From the NCBI GenBank assembly GCA_024280535.1, contig JAJRPY010000154.1:1-9356 (forward strand): a stretch of 9,356 bases of DNA, written 5' to 3'. The DNA comes from Gammaproteobacteria bacterium (lineage in GTDB: Bacteria > Pseudomonadota > Gammaproteobacteria > PS1 > Pseudothioglobaceae). The notes under the pieces were generated by a model. The model had not been told where the DNA came from and made no database searches. It worked only from the letters and a program-made list of their open reading frames with translations. A program made the translations under genes and the position numbers. This document shows, one piece after another, positions 1 to 6,743 of this stretch. Position 1 is the first letter of the stretch. Each line of letters opens with the position of its first letter.

Positions 1-477
1 AAAATTATCCTACCAGAGCCAGAATCATTGCTCACTAAGGCTTCAAAAATGCCGGGCTTGGATGGTCAGAAAATGAGCAAATCATACGGCAATACCATTT
101 CTTTGCGCGACACTGCACAGGAGATTGACACTAAAGTTAGGCGTATGCCAACCGATCCGGCGCGTATTAAAGTGACTGATGCAGGCAATCCAAATAAATG
201 CCCAGTTTGGCAATTGCATCAAATTTATTCAAATACACAAACTTGCAAATGGGTGGTCGATGGTTGCACAAAGGCAAAAATGGGTTGTGTAGAATGCAAG
301 CAACCCGTGATTGACGCTATTCAGGCAGAACTTGAGCCGATGCAGACGCGTATTGCCCAATATCAAGCAGACCCTGAATTAATCAAACAAATTATTCACG
401 AAGGCTCTGAAAAAGCTCGCCATGTTGCCAAAGAAACTATGGCAGAAGTGCGTGAGGCGATGGGAATTATTTACTGA
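1..477 (+). CDS. trpS: Tryptophanyl-tRNA synthetase, C-terminal part (5' truncated by window edge)
   Basis: Class I aminoacyl-tRNA synthetase that charges tRNA(Trp) with tryptophan in the cytoplasm. The frame is open from base 1 to the TGA at 475-477, so the N-terminal Rossmann half with the HIGH-type motif lies outside the window. About 158 codons remain. They carry the ATP-binding KMSKS loop (bases 70-84, preceded by MPGLDGQ) and the C-terminal helical domain that recognises the tRNA. The latter contains CPVWQLHQ and GCVECKQPV, typical of the bacterial TrpRS branch found in many gammaproteobacteria. Four cysteines (codons at 199, 265, 286 and 295) are spaced C-x21-C-x6-C-x2-C, close to the [4Fe-4S] motif of Thermotoga maritima TrpRS; cluster binding here is inferred. 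The stop overlaps the next start (TGATG), so the downstream gene is probably translationally coupled. Confidence 0.95.
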   Translation, partial: KIILPEPESLLTKASKMPGLDGQKMSKSYGNTISLRDTAQEIDTKVRRMPTDPARIKVTDAGNPNKCPVWQLHQIYSNTQTCKWVVDGCTKAKMGCVECKQPVIDAIQAELEPMQTRIAQYQADPELIKQIIHEGSEKARHVAKETMAEVREAMGIIY

Positions 478-944
478 TGTCAACGGCTGAAAGTCAAATC
501 GATTTTTATTTGCAAGTTGTGCAAACTGCCATACTTTTGGTGGCTGTTATTATCGCATGGGTCGCTATTAAATACCAAAGAGATACCACCAAAAAAGCCA
601 AAACCATTGAGTTGCTTGCAAAAGATTTAGAATTTTTGGCAGGTATAAATATTTTAAGAGAAGTGGTTAAAGATAAGACTGCCATAGAGATTTATGCAGC
701 AGAAGATAATAAATACAAGTCAGAAGTGGTTGAAATTAGAAGATTGTTAAATTATTGTGAAGATATTAGTGTCGGTGTTGCGTTCAATATTTATGATTTT
801 GAGATGATTAAACAATCAAGAAAATCTAGTCTTATCAGGATTTACAGCATCACCAAGCCCTTTATTGTTAGTCTTCGACAGCAAAATGACAACCCAAGCT
901 TGTATATTGAATTTGAGAAATTTGTGGATATTTTAAATGACTGA
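477..944 (+). CDS. Membrane-anchored DUF4760-like protein of unknown function
   Basis: Predicted 155-residue protein. One hydrophobic segment (about residues 13-32) is followed by a basic stretch (KYQRDTTKKAK), which suggests N-out/C-in insertion with a mostly helical cytoplasmic domain of about 120 residues. The segment at about 88-113, with LLNYCEDISVGV followed by IYDFEMIKQ, resembles the DUF4760 family, which has the same N-terminal span and a similar central motif. This assignment is from memory of the family and has not been searched. No catalytic residues are recognisable. The start overlaps the trpS stop (TGATG), and the end overlaps the rluB start by 8 bases. There is no strong Shine-Dalgarno sequence, so translation probably depends on trpS. 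The gene is AT-rich (152 G+C of 460 bases counted over 481-940). In many gammaproteobacteria scpA/scpB occupy this place, so the gene looks like an accessory insertion. Confidence 0.75.
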   Translation: MSTAESQIDFYLQVVQTAILLVAVIIAWVAIKYQRDTTKKAKTIELLAKDLEFLAGINILREVVKDKTAIEIYAAEDNKYKSEVVEIRRLLNYCEDISVGVAFNIYDFEMIKQSRKSSLIRIYSITKPFIVSLRQQNDNPSLYIEFEKFVDILND

Positions 945-1665
945 ACGACTACAAAAATTAATTGCAACAGCGGGCTATGGTTCGCGTCGTTGGGCAGAAA
1001 GGCTGATTGAGCAGGGGCGGATTGAAGTAAATAACAAAACTGCCCAAATTGGTGATAAATGTCGTATCACCGATAAGGTTAAAATTGATGGCAGGGGTAT
1101 CGACCTTGAGCGTTATAAAGAAGAAAAAACCAAGGTTATTATTTTAAACAAACAAGCTGGCGTTATTTGTTCTAATAAGGATGATGAGGGTCGAAAAAGT
1201 GTTTATGACTTACTACCAAAAGAGTCGCGCTGGGTGATGGTGGGGCGCTTGGATCTTAATACTTCGGGGTTATTGTTGTTTACTAATAATGGCGATTTGG
1301 CGCATAAACTGATGCACCCGAGTGCTGAAATTGACCGCGAATATGCGGTTCGTGTATTGGGGCAGGTTGAGCAGGAAGATTTGCAACAATTAACTGATGG
1401 CATTGAGTTAGAGGATGGCTTTGCTAAATTTAATCGTGTCATTTTTGCTGGTGGAGAGGGTGCCAATCGATGGTATAAAGTGGTGCTAAAAGAGGGTAGA
1501 AAGCGTGAAGTTAGACGACTTTGGGAGGCATTAGGTTTTAAAGTATCACGTCTTATTCGCGTTCGTTTTGGTGAAATTCGCCTGCCTGACAATCTTAAGG
1601 CTAATCGGTATGAGTATTTAAAGCCTGGGCAGGTAAAATTATTGCTTGATTTGGTTGATTTGTAA
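937..1665 (+). CDS. rluB: 23S rRNA pseudouridine synthase, RluB type (RsuA family)
   Basis: Predicted 242-residue enzyme that isomerises a uridine to pseudouridine in 23S rRNA (U2605 in E. coli). Residues 1-48 form an S4 RNA-binding domain beginning MTERLQKLIA and including SRRWAERLI. The catalytic domain carries GRLDLNTSGLL (GRLD at 103-106), in which D106 is the expected catalytic aspartate. Further family blocks are LMHPSAEIDREYAVRV and EGRKREVRRLWE. The wording of these blocks favours RluB over RsuA or RluE. It is shorter than E. coli RluB (about 290 residues) and appears to lack most of the basic C-terminal tail. The start ATG lies inside the end of the preceding gene (8-base overlap), with GTGGA about 8 bases upstream as a modest ribosome binding site. 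The gene is G-rich on its coding strand. Confidence 0.93.
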   Translation: MTERLQKLIATAGYGSRRWAERLIEQGRIEVNNKTAQIGDKCRITDKVKIDGRGIDLERYKEEKTKVIILNKQAGVICSNKDDEGRKSVYDLLPKESRWVMVGRLDLNTSGLLLFTNNGDLAHKLMHPSAEIDREYAVRVLGQVEQEDLQQLTDGIELEDGFAKFNRVIFAGGEGANRWYKVVLKEGRKREVRRLWEALGFKVSRLIRVRFGEIRLPDNLKANRYEYLKPGQVKLLLDLVDL

Positions 1666-1674
1666 TTTTTTTTA

Positions 1675-1706
1675 AAATTGAGATTAATTAACCATTAATT
1701 CAATTT
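1675..1706. repeat. AT-rich inverted repeat between rluB and the micro-ORFs
   Basis: The arms at 1675-1688 and 1694-1706 pair over 13 bp (AAATTGA, then ATTAAT) with one bulged G at 1682 and a 5-base TAACC loop. The repeat starts ten bases after the rluB stop, behind an 8-T run (1666-1673), and ends just before a probable -10 box at 1713. Because the T run precedes the repeat, it does not look like a standard intrinsic terminator for rluB. An operator overlapping the promoter of the small membrane genes, or a weak 3'-end hairpin, are both possible. A 7-base direct repeat (ATTAATT at 1683 and 1694, 11 bases apart) is contained in it. Confidence 0.55.
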
Positions 1707-1718
1707 ATTGGGTACAAT
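1688..1718 (+). promoter_or_regulatory. Probable sigma70-type promoter for the two micro-ORFs
   Basis: TACAAT at 1713-1718 matches the -10 consensus at five of six positions. The -35 region is poor: TTAACC (1688-1693, 19-base spacer) or AACCAT (1690-1695, 17-base spacer). The weak -35 and the inverted repeat covering it would suit an activator-dependent or repressed promoter, but that is inference. The first micro-ORF starts 33 bases after the -10 box. Confidence 0.45.
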
Positions 1719-1751
1719 CTAAATACTTAATATTAAATAGAGGTGTAACAA

Positions 1752-1865
1752 ATGATGAACGAACTGAATATGGACCCTGTTTTTTTCCTAAGCCTACTAG
1801 CCGTCACTGGTACAGCAGTGTCATTTATTGGATTTGTAATTGCTAAAAAACTTGGCGCTCGATGA
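1752..1865 (+). CDS. Micro membrane protein A, 37 residues, MNELN family
   Basis: Small gene encoding 37 residues. The ATG at 1752 follows AGAGGTG (1739-1745) at a spacing of 6 bases, a strong ribosome binding site; the adjacent ATG at 1755 would give 36 residues. After an acidic N-terminus with MNELN there is one hydrophobic span (about residues 9-31, beginning VFFLSLLAV), and the protein ends AKKLGAR. By the positive-inside rule the C-terminus should be cytoplasmic. The product is related to the next micro-ORF: 14 of 35 aligned residues are identical, including MNELN, D, VF and S. The pattern DPVxxLSL followed by a span and a basic tail recalls DUF3149-type short proteins, but this is a guess. 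A small accessory subunit of a membrane complex, like CydX or CcoQ, is another possibility. It has its own promoter signal, a good ribosome binding site and a related neighbour, all of which favour a real gene. Confidence 0.7.
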   Translation: MMNELNMDPVFFLSLLAVTGTAVSFIGFVIAKKLGAR

Positions 1866-1889
1866 TTGGGTTAAAGTTGGGAGATTAAT

Positions 1890-2003
1890 ATGCCAATGAA
1901 CGAACTCAATACCGATGGCGTCTTTTGGATTTCTATGATATTTGTGGCAGCCTCTATTGCGCTGGCTATCTATTTTAAGTTTTTCTTTAAGTTGAAAAAA
2001 TAG
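1890..2003 (+). CDS. Micro membrane protein B, 37 residues, MNELN family
   Basis: Second 37-residue gene, 24 bases after the first and presumably on the same transcript. GGGAG (1879-1883) lies 6 bases before the ATG at 1890. An internal ATG at 1896 gives 35 residues beginning exactly at the shared MNELN motif, so the true start is uncertain. One hydrophobic span (about residues 11-29, beginning VFWISMIFV) is followed by a basic, aromatic tail (KFFFKLKK), which predicts an N-out/C-in orientation. It aligns with protein A at 14 of 35 positions without gaps but differs through most of the membrane span. This looks like an old tandem duplication, or two different subunits of one complex. No signal peptidase site or lipobox is visible. 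The function is unknown; a DUF3149-like identity is possible. Confidence 0.7.
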   Translation: MPMNELNTDGVFWISMIFVAASIALAIYFKFFFKLKK

Positions 2004-2036
2004 CAAGCAATTCTAATACTTTACAGGTTTTTCGTT

Positions 2037-2065
2037 TTCAAAAAACTTTCCTCATCACGTATAAT
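2037..2065 (+). promoter_or_regulatory. Probable sigma70 promoter of ileS operon
   Basis: A perfect -10 hexamer TATAAT (2060-2065) is preceded by TTCAAA (2037-2042, four of six matches to TTGACA) with a 17-base spacer. The ileS ATG is 33 bases downstream of the -10 box. The leader is AT-rich and has no clear Shine-Dalgarno sequence before the ATG. This promoter could drive the whole run from ileS through gatA, since no further intergenic gap longer than 9 bases occurs until after gatA. Confidence 0.65.
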
Positions 2066-2098
2066 AGCGTTTTTAATATTTACAATAATTAAGCGCTA

Positions 2099-4867
2099 AT
2101 GTCTGACTACAAATCTACTTTAAATTTACCTGCCACGCAGTTTGCTATGAAGGCAAACCTTTCAAACCGCGAGGGTGGCTTTCTTAAAAAATGGCAAGAT
2201 GATGATTTATATGCCCAAATTCGGGCGCATCATCAGGGCAAGCCTAAGTTTATTTTGCACGACGGCCCGCCGTATGCAAATGGCGATATTCACATAGGTC
2301 ATGCGGTTAATAAGGTGTTAAAAGATATGATTGTTAAATCAAAATCTTTATCAGGATTTGACGCACCCTACGTACCAGGCTGGGATTGCCATGGCCTGCC
2401 GATTGAGCTTAATGTCGAAAAGAAAAAAGGCAAAGTCGGGGTTAAGATTGATGCCAATGCTTTTAGAGCCGAGTGCCGTCAATATGCAGATACTCAAGTG
2501 GCCAAACAAAAGGCTGATTTTCAGCGTTTGGGTATTTTGGCTGATTGGCATAATCCCTATCTAACCAAAGATTTTCAATACGAGGCAGATATCGTGCGCG
2601 CATTGGGCAAAATTGTTGATAATGGCCATATTGCCAAAGGTTATAAGCCTGTTCATTGGTGCACAGAGTGTGGTTCTGCCTTGGCAGAGGCCGAGGTCGA
2701 ATACAAGGATAAACAATCAGAAGCGATTGATGTTAAATTCCGAATTGTGGATGATGCTATGTTTCAGGTTAATCAGCCTGTTTTTGTGGTTATTTGGACA
2801 ACCACGCCTTGGACGCTGCCTGCTAATGAAGCGGTGGCAGTACATGCAGAATTAAACTATGTCTTGGTCGATACGGGTGATGAATATTTGTTGCTGGCTC
2901 AGGAATTAGCCGAAGATGCCTTGTCTCGTTACGAACTAGAGGCTAATATTTCTGCACAAACATTTTTAGGACGTGATCTTGAAGGGCTTAAGGCTCAGCA
3001 TCCATTTTATGACAAGCAAGTGCCAATTATTTTAGGCGAGCATGTCACTACGGATGCGGGTACTGGTGCGGTGCATACTGCGCCTGCACATGGTCAAGAG
3101 GATTTTGTAGTGGGCAAGCAATATGATTTACCGGTTAATTGCCCTGTTGATGGTCGGGGTGTGTTTTTTGAAGATACTGAATTACTGGCTGGGCAGTTTA
3201 TTTTTAAGGCAAATGCCAGTGTGATTGAGATTTTGAAAAATGCCAATACGCTGGTTAAGCATGCGCCACTGGTACATTCTTATCCGCATTGTTGGCGCCA
3301 TAAAACCCCCGTAATTTTTAGAGCAACGCCGCAGTGGTTCGTATCAATGCAGCAAAACGGCTTACGAGATGCAGTCAACGCCGAAATTCCCAAAGTTGAT
3401 TGGATTCCTGATTGGGGCAAGAAGCGCATTGAATTGATGGTGAATAATCGCCCTGATTGGTGCATTTCTCGTCAGCGATTTTGGGGAGTGCCGATTACCT
3501 TGTTTGTGCATAAACGCACGGGTGAATTGCATCCTGATACGCAGGCATTGTTTGTTAAAGTGGCAGATAAAATTGAGCAAAAAGGTATTGAGGCATGGTT
3601 TGAGTCTAGCGTTGAAGATTTTTTAGGGGATGAGGCATCAGATTATGACAAAACGACTGATACGCTAGATGTATGGTTTGATTCAGGGGTGTCACATTTT
3701 GCAGTATTAAAGGCCAGAGCGGGGCTATCTGATGTGGCAGATTTGTATTTAGAAGGTTCGGATCAACATCGAGGTTGGTTCCAATCATCCTTGATTTCAT
3801 CTGTTGCTATTAATGGCAGTGCACCTTACAAGCAAGTATTGACCCATGGTTTTACCGTTGACAAAGACGGCAAAAAAATGTCCAAATCGCTGAAAAATGC
3901 CATGAGCCCACAAAAAGTGGTGAATAATTTAGGCGCCGATATTTTGCGTCTGTGGATTGCCTCGACAGACTATACAGGCGAGATGACGGTGAGTGATGAA
4001 TTTTTCAAACGTAGTGCCGATTCATATCGCCGCTTGCGCAATACTATGCGTTTTATGCTGGCCAATACCAGCGGATTTAATCCACAAACATACAATATTG
4101 AGTTTGATAAAATGCTGGATTTAGACAAGTGGATTGTTGCCAAAACAGCCAATTTACAAACGCAAATTTTACAGGCCTATGAGCAATACAATTTTCACCA
4201 AGTTATGCAATCCATTCTAATTTTTTGCAGTAATGATTTGGGCGGATTTTATTTGGATGTGATTAAAGATAGACAATACACCACACAAGAAAATTCACTT
4301 GCCAGACGTAGCGCACAAACTGCACTCAACCATATTTTGGAGGCGATGGTGCGTTGGTTGGCGCCAATATTATCATTCACCGCAGAAGAAATTTGGCAGA
4401 ATATGCCCAATGAAAAAACCAATAGCGTCTTTTTGCAAGAATGGTATCAATTCCCAGATACTAACTATCACAACAAAGCCATTGACACTACGCGCAACAT
4501 CAAACCTTTTATCCAAAAACAAATGGAAATGATGCGTAATGACAAAATTATTGGCTCATCCTTGGAAGCAGAAGTTGATATTTATTGCAAAGAGAGCGTT
4601 TACCAATCTTTGGCAATATTGGGCAATGAGTTGCGTTTTGTGTTTATCACTTCTGATGCCAGCATTCACCCTGTAAGCGAAAAAACCGATGATTGTATTG
4701 AGGCAGGAGAGGGTGTGTTTATCAAAGTAACCCAATCCAAACACAAAAAATGCGTGCGTTGCTGGCATCATCGCAAAGATATTGGCACCCATAGCAAGCA
4801 CCCAGAACTGTGCACTCGTTGTGTTGAAAATGTTGATGGCGAGGGCGAAGTTAGGGAGTTTGCTTAA
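2099..4867 (+). CDS. ileS: Isoleucyl-tRNA synthetase
   Basis: Class Ia synthetase, 922 residues (E. coli IleRS 938), that attaches isoleucine to tRNA(Ile) and hydrolyses mischarged valine. The N-terminus [11 protein letters not shown] matches the E. coli start, which fixes the ATG even though no ribosome binding site is obvious. Catalytic motifs: HIGH at 65-68 after GPPYANGD, and KMSKS at 593-597. The CP1 editing domain lies between them, with [11 protein letters not shown] (233-243) and [16 protein letters not shown] (321-336; D335 is the likely conserved editing aspartate). GSDQHRGWF follows before KMSKS. After the anticodon-binding helical domain comes a C-terminal zinc ribbon with C885, C888, C905 and C908. 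The gene is complete and appears functional. Coding-strand composition shifts from G-rich to C-rich in the last third. The stop overlaps the next start (TAATG). In many proteobacteria lspA follows ileS; here a KilA-N gene does. Confidence 0.98.
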   Translation: MSDYKSTLNLPATQFAMKANLSNREGGFLKKWQDDDLYAQIRAHHQGKPKFILHDGPPYANGDIHIGHAVNKVLKDMIVKSKSLSGFDAPYVPGWDCHGLPIELNVEKKKGKVGVKIDANAFRAECRQYADTQVAKQKADFQRLGILADWHNPYLTKDFQYEADIVRALGKIVDNGHIAKGYKPVHWCTECGSALAEAEVEYKDKQSEAIDVKFRIVDDAMFQVNQPVFVVIWTTTPWTLPANEAVAVHAELNYVLVDTGDEYLLLAQELAEDALSRYELEANISAQTFLGRDLEGLKAQHPFYDKQVPIILGEHVTTDAGTGAVHTAPAHGQEDFVVGKQYDLPVNCPVDGRGVFFEDTELLAGQFIFKANASVIEILKNANTLVKHAPLVHSYPHCWRHKTPVIFRATPQWFVSMQQNGLRDAVNAEIPKVDWIPDWGKKRIELMVNNRPDWCISRQRFWGVPITLFVHKRTGELHPDTQALFVKVADKIEQKGIEAWFESSVEDFLGDEASDYDKTTDTLDVWFDSGVSHFAVLKARAGLSDVADLYLEGSDQHRGWFQSSLISSVAINGSAPYKQVLTHGFTVDKDGKKMSKSLKNAMSPQKVVNNLGADILRLWIASTDYTGEMTVSDEFFKRSADSYRRLRNTMRFMLANTSGFNPQTYNIEFDKMLDLDKWIVAKTANLQTQILQAYEQYNFHQVMQSILIFCSNDLGGFYLDVIKDRQYTTQENSLARRSAQTALNHILEAMVRWLAPILSFTAEEIWQNMPNEKTNSVFLQEWYQFPDTNYHNKAIDTTRNIKPFIQKQMEMMRNDKIIGSSLEAEVDIYCKESVYQSLAILGNELRFVFITSDASIHPVSEKTDDCIEAGEGVFIKVTQSKHKKCVRCWHHRKDIGTHSKHPELCTRCVENVDGEGEVREFA

Positions 4868-5670
4868 TGCCTAAAAATCAGAAAATTGCCGTTTTGGATA
4901 CTCAGATTACGGTTGTTTCAATTGAGGGCAATGATTATTTGTCTTTAACGGATATGATTGGTGCAAAAGACGGTAATTTTTTTATCTCTGATTGGCTCAG
5001 AAACCGTAATACTGTTGAATTTCTCGGTATTTGGGAAGGTATTCATAATCAGCATTTTAATTATGGCGAATATGCCGTAATTAAAACGCAAGCAGGATTA
5101 AATAGTTATAGACTTAGTGTTAAAGAATGGGTTGGCTCAACGGGTGCGATTGGCATTATTTCTAAAGCAGGGCGATACGGTGGTACCTATGCACACAAAG
5201 ACATTGCCTTTGAATTTGGTATGTGGATTAGTGCCAAATTTAAAATCTATCTCATCAAAGAATTTCAACGCCTAAAAGACCAAGAACTTAAGCAATTAGA
5301 TTGGAACATTAAGCGTAATTTGTCAAAAATTAATTATCAAATCCACACTGATGCGATTAAAAAAAATCTCATCCCCATACAACTAAATCCACAACAAATC
5401 AGCCATATTTACGCCAGCGAAGCCGATATTTTAAACACCGCATTATTCGGACAAACTGCCAAACAATGGCGATGCAACAATCCAAAAAAAGAGGGTAATA
5501 TTCGCGATTATGCCGACATCTCCCAATTAATCTGCCTCTCCAACCTAGAAAGTTTAAACGCCGTTTGGATAGAGGAAAATTTATCCCAATCCAAGCGCAT
5601 TGAAAAACTCAACAAAACCGCAATCACGCAAATGAAAATCCTAACCAGCAACGAACTGAATATTGTATGA
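4867..5670 (+). CDS. KilA-N domain DNA-binding protein (phage/accessory type)
   Basis: Predicted 267-residue cytoplasmic protein. Residues about 8-137 match the KilA-N fold, a DNA-binding domain common in phage antirepressors, large DNA viruses and mobile elements. Signature blocks are YLSLTDM, FISDWLRNRNTVEFLGIWE, STGAIGIISKAGRYGGTYAH, and DIAFEFGMWIS with FKIYLIKEFQRLK. The remaining 130 residues are polar and probably helical (LFGQTAKQWRCNN, NIRDYADISQLICLSNLESLN). They look like the C-terminal half shared by chromosomal proteins of this type, but I cannot name a function for them. The start overlaps the ileS stop and has a good ribosome binding site (AGGGAG, 4853-4858, 8 bases upstream). 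The end overlaps the aroB start by 4 bases (ATGA). No integrase, repeats or other phage genes are visible, so it seems to be a lone accessory gene within a housekeeping operon. A transcriptional or antirepressor role is inferred. Confidence 0.88.
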   Translation: MPKNQKIAVLDTQITVVSIEGNDYLSLTDMIGAKDGNFFISDWLRNRNTVEFLGIWEGIHNQHFNYGEYAVIKTQAGLNSYRLSVKEWVGSTGAIGIISKAGRYGGTYAHKDIAFEFGMWISAKFKIYLIKEFQRLKDQELKQLDWNIKRNLSKINYQIHTDAIKKNLIPIQLNPQQISHIYASEADILNTALFGQTAKQWRCNNPKKEGNIRDYADISQLICLSNLESLNAVWIEENLSQSKRIEKLNKTAITQMKILTSNELNIV

Positions 5671-6743
5671 AAACATTAAACCTTGATTTAGGTATCAAAT
5701 CTTACCCAATTTATATTGGGCAGAATTTGCTAACACAGGCTGATTTACTCACCCAGCATACCAAAGGCAAGCAGGTGATGATTGTTAGCAACACTACAGT
5801 TGCCCCGCTTTATCTGGACAAAGTGAAGGCGTTATTGGGCAATTACACGGTGAATGAGGTTATTTTAAAAGATGGCGAGCAGTACAAAACCCTAGACACG
5901 GTGAATGAGATTTTCACCGCCTTATTAACCGCACGTTTTGACCGCACTTGCACGCTAATTGCCTTGGGCGGCGGTGTGGTGGGTGATATGACGGGTTATG
6001 CCAGTGCCAGTTATCAGCGCGGGGTTAATTTTATCCAAATCCCGACCACGCTATTATCACAAGTGGATTCTAGCGTAGGTGGCAAGACGGGCGTTAATCA
6101 CCCATTGGGCAAAAATATGATTGGTGCGTTTTATCAGCCAAAATGTGTATTGATTGATGTGGACACGCTAGACACGCTGGATGATAGGCAATATTCAGCA
6201 GGCATGGCAGAGGTAATTAAATATGGTCTGCTGGGCAATATCGAATTTTTGACCGATTTGCAACAAAATATAAGCGACTTAATGAATCGTAACAAGGCAT
6301 TGATTATTAAAACAGTGCATCAATCCTGTGCCGACAAGGCCAATATCGTAGCACAAGATGAGCTAGAATCTGGCAAGCGCGCACTGCTTAATTTTGGGCA
6401 TACCTTTGCCCATGCGATTGAAAATACCTTGGGCTATGGCGTATATTTACACGGCGAGGCAGTGGCAGTGGGTATGCTAATGGCAGCTGAATTATCAGCA
6501 TTAGAGGGTTTCATCAGTCATACAGAGGCACAAGCGGTTAAAGATTTATTGCAAAAAGCCCAGTTACCAATCACTATCAGCAGTAAAATAAGCTATCAAA
6601 AATTTACAAGTGCCATGAGTGTTGACAAAAAAGCCGGTGAGGGTGAAATTCGTCTTATTTTGCTAAAAAAAAAAGGCGATGCCCCTATCAGCAAGGATTA
6701 TCAGCAACATCATTTAGAACAAATAATTAAGGATTTTTTATGA
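5667..6743 (+). CDS. aroB: 3-dehydroquinate synthase
   Basis: Second step of the shikimate pathway: converts DAHP to 3-dehydroquinate, using NAD+ and a divalent metal in the cytoplasm. The predicted length of 358 residues is normal for the family. Visible motifs are DGEQYKT (69-75), the NAD-binding GGGVVGDMTGY (101-111), PTTLLSQVDSSVGGKTGVN (126-144), KNMIGAFYQP, AGMAEVIKYG (178-187), LNFGHTFAHAIE (241-252) and LHGEAVAVGM (261-270). The expected metal ligands are E182, H245 and H262. The start overlaps the KilA-N stop (ATGA), with no clear ribosome binding site, which implies translational coupling. Near the 3' end a run of ten A (6665-6674) encodes three lysines and is a possible slippage site. 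In many gammaproteobacteria aroK precedes aroB; it is absent here. The gene ends in a 4-base overlap with the next one. Confidence 0.97.
   Translation: MKTLNLDLGIKSYPIYIGQNLLTQADLLTQHTKGKQVMIVSNTTVAPLYLDKVKALLGNYTVNEVILKDGEQYKTLDTVNEIFTALLTARFDRTCTLIALGGGVVGDMTGYASASYQRGVNFIQIPTTLLSQVDSSVGGKTGVNHPLGKNMIGAFYQPKCVLIDVDTLDTLDDRQYSAGMAEVIKYGLLGNIEFLTDLQQNISDLMNRNKALIIKTVHQSCADKANIVAQDELESGKRALLNFGHTFAHAIENTLGYGVYLHGEAVAVGMLMAAELSALEGFISHTEAQAVKDLLQKAQLPITISSKISYQKFTSAMSVDKKAGEGEIRLILLKKKGDAPISKDYQQHHLEQIIKDFL
6665..6674 (+). repeat. A10 homopolymer inside aroB
   Basis: Ten consecutive A encode the last A of a Leu codon plus three Lys codons at about AroB residues 334-336. Loss or gain of one A would shift the frame and end translation about 18-20 codons later with an altered C-terminus. 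This follows from reading the sequence; whether slippage or variation occurs is unknown. Confidence 0.9.

Larger units (their letters stand above)
1666..2098. other. Region between rluB and ileS
   Basis: The only stretch over 300 bases without a long gene. Its contents are a T run (1666-1673), the inverted repeat (1675-1706), a probable promoter, the two micro-ORFs (1752-2003) and the ileS promoter (2037-2065). A short A/T stem at 2027-2046 (GTTTTT paired with AAAAAC) is too weak to call a terminator. The remainder shows no recognisable signal. Confidence 0.8.

Noticed and set aside
1203..1592. 129-codon open frame on the minus strand inside rluB
   Set aside because: It lies entirely opposite a well-supported conserved gene. 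The translation is rich in Ser, Arg, Pro and Asn and has no domain character, typical of an antisense shadow.
1821..2006. 61-codon minus-strand frame opposite the micro-ORFs
   Set aside because: It has no ribosome binding site or promoter signal. The plus-strand micro-ORFs have good ribosome binding sites, membrane character and mutual similarity.
2027..2046. Possible terminator GTTTTT/AAAAAC between the micro-ORFs and ileS
   Set aside because: A six-base stem that is almost all A-T, with an 8-base loop and no following T run, is too weak to support a terminator.
5651..5664. The 14-mer AACGAACTGAATAT occurs at the end of the KilA-N gene and at the start of micro-ORF A (from 1758)
   Set aside because: Both copies encode NELN, but flanking bases differ and there is no larger shared block. 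A chance match or codon similarity is the simpler explanation; it is not evidence for an attachment site.
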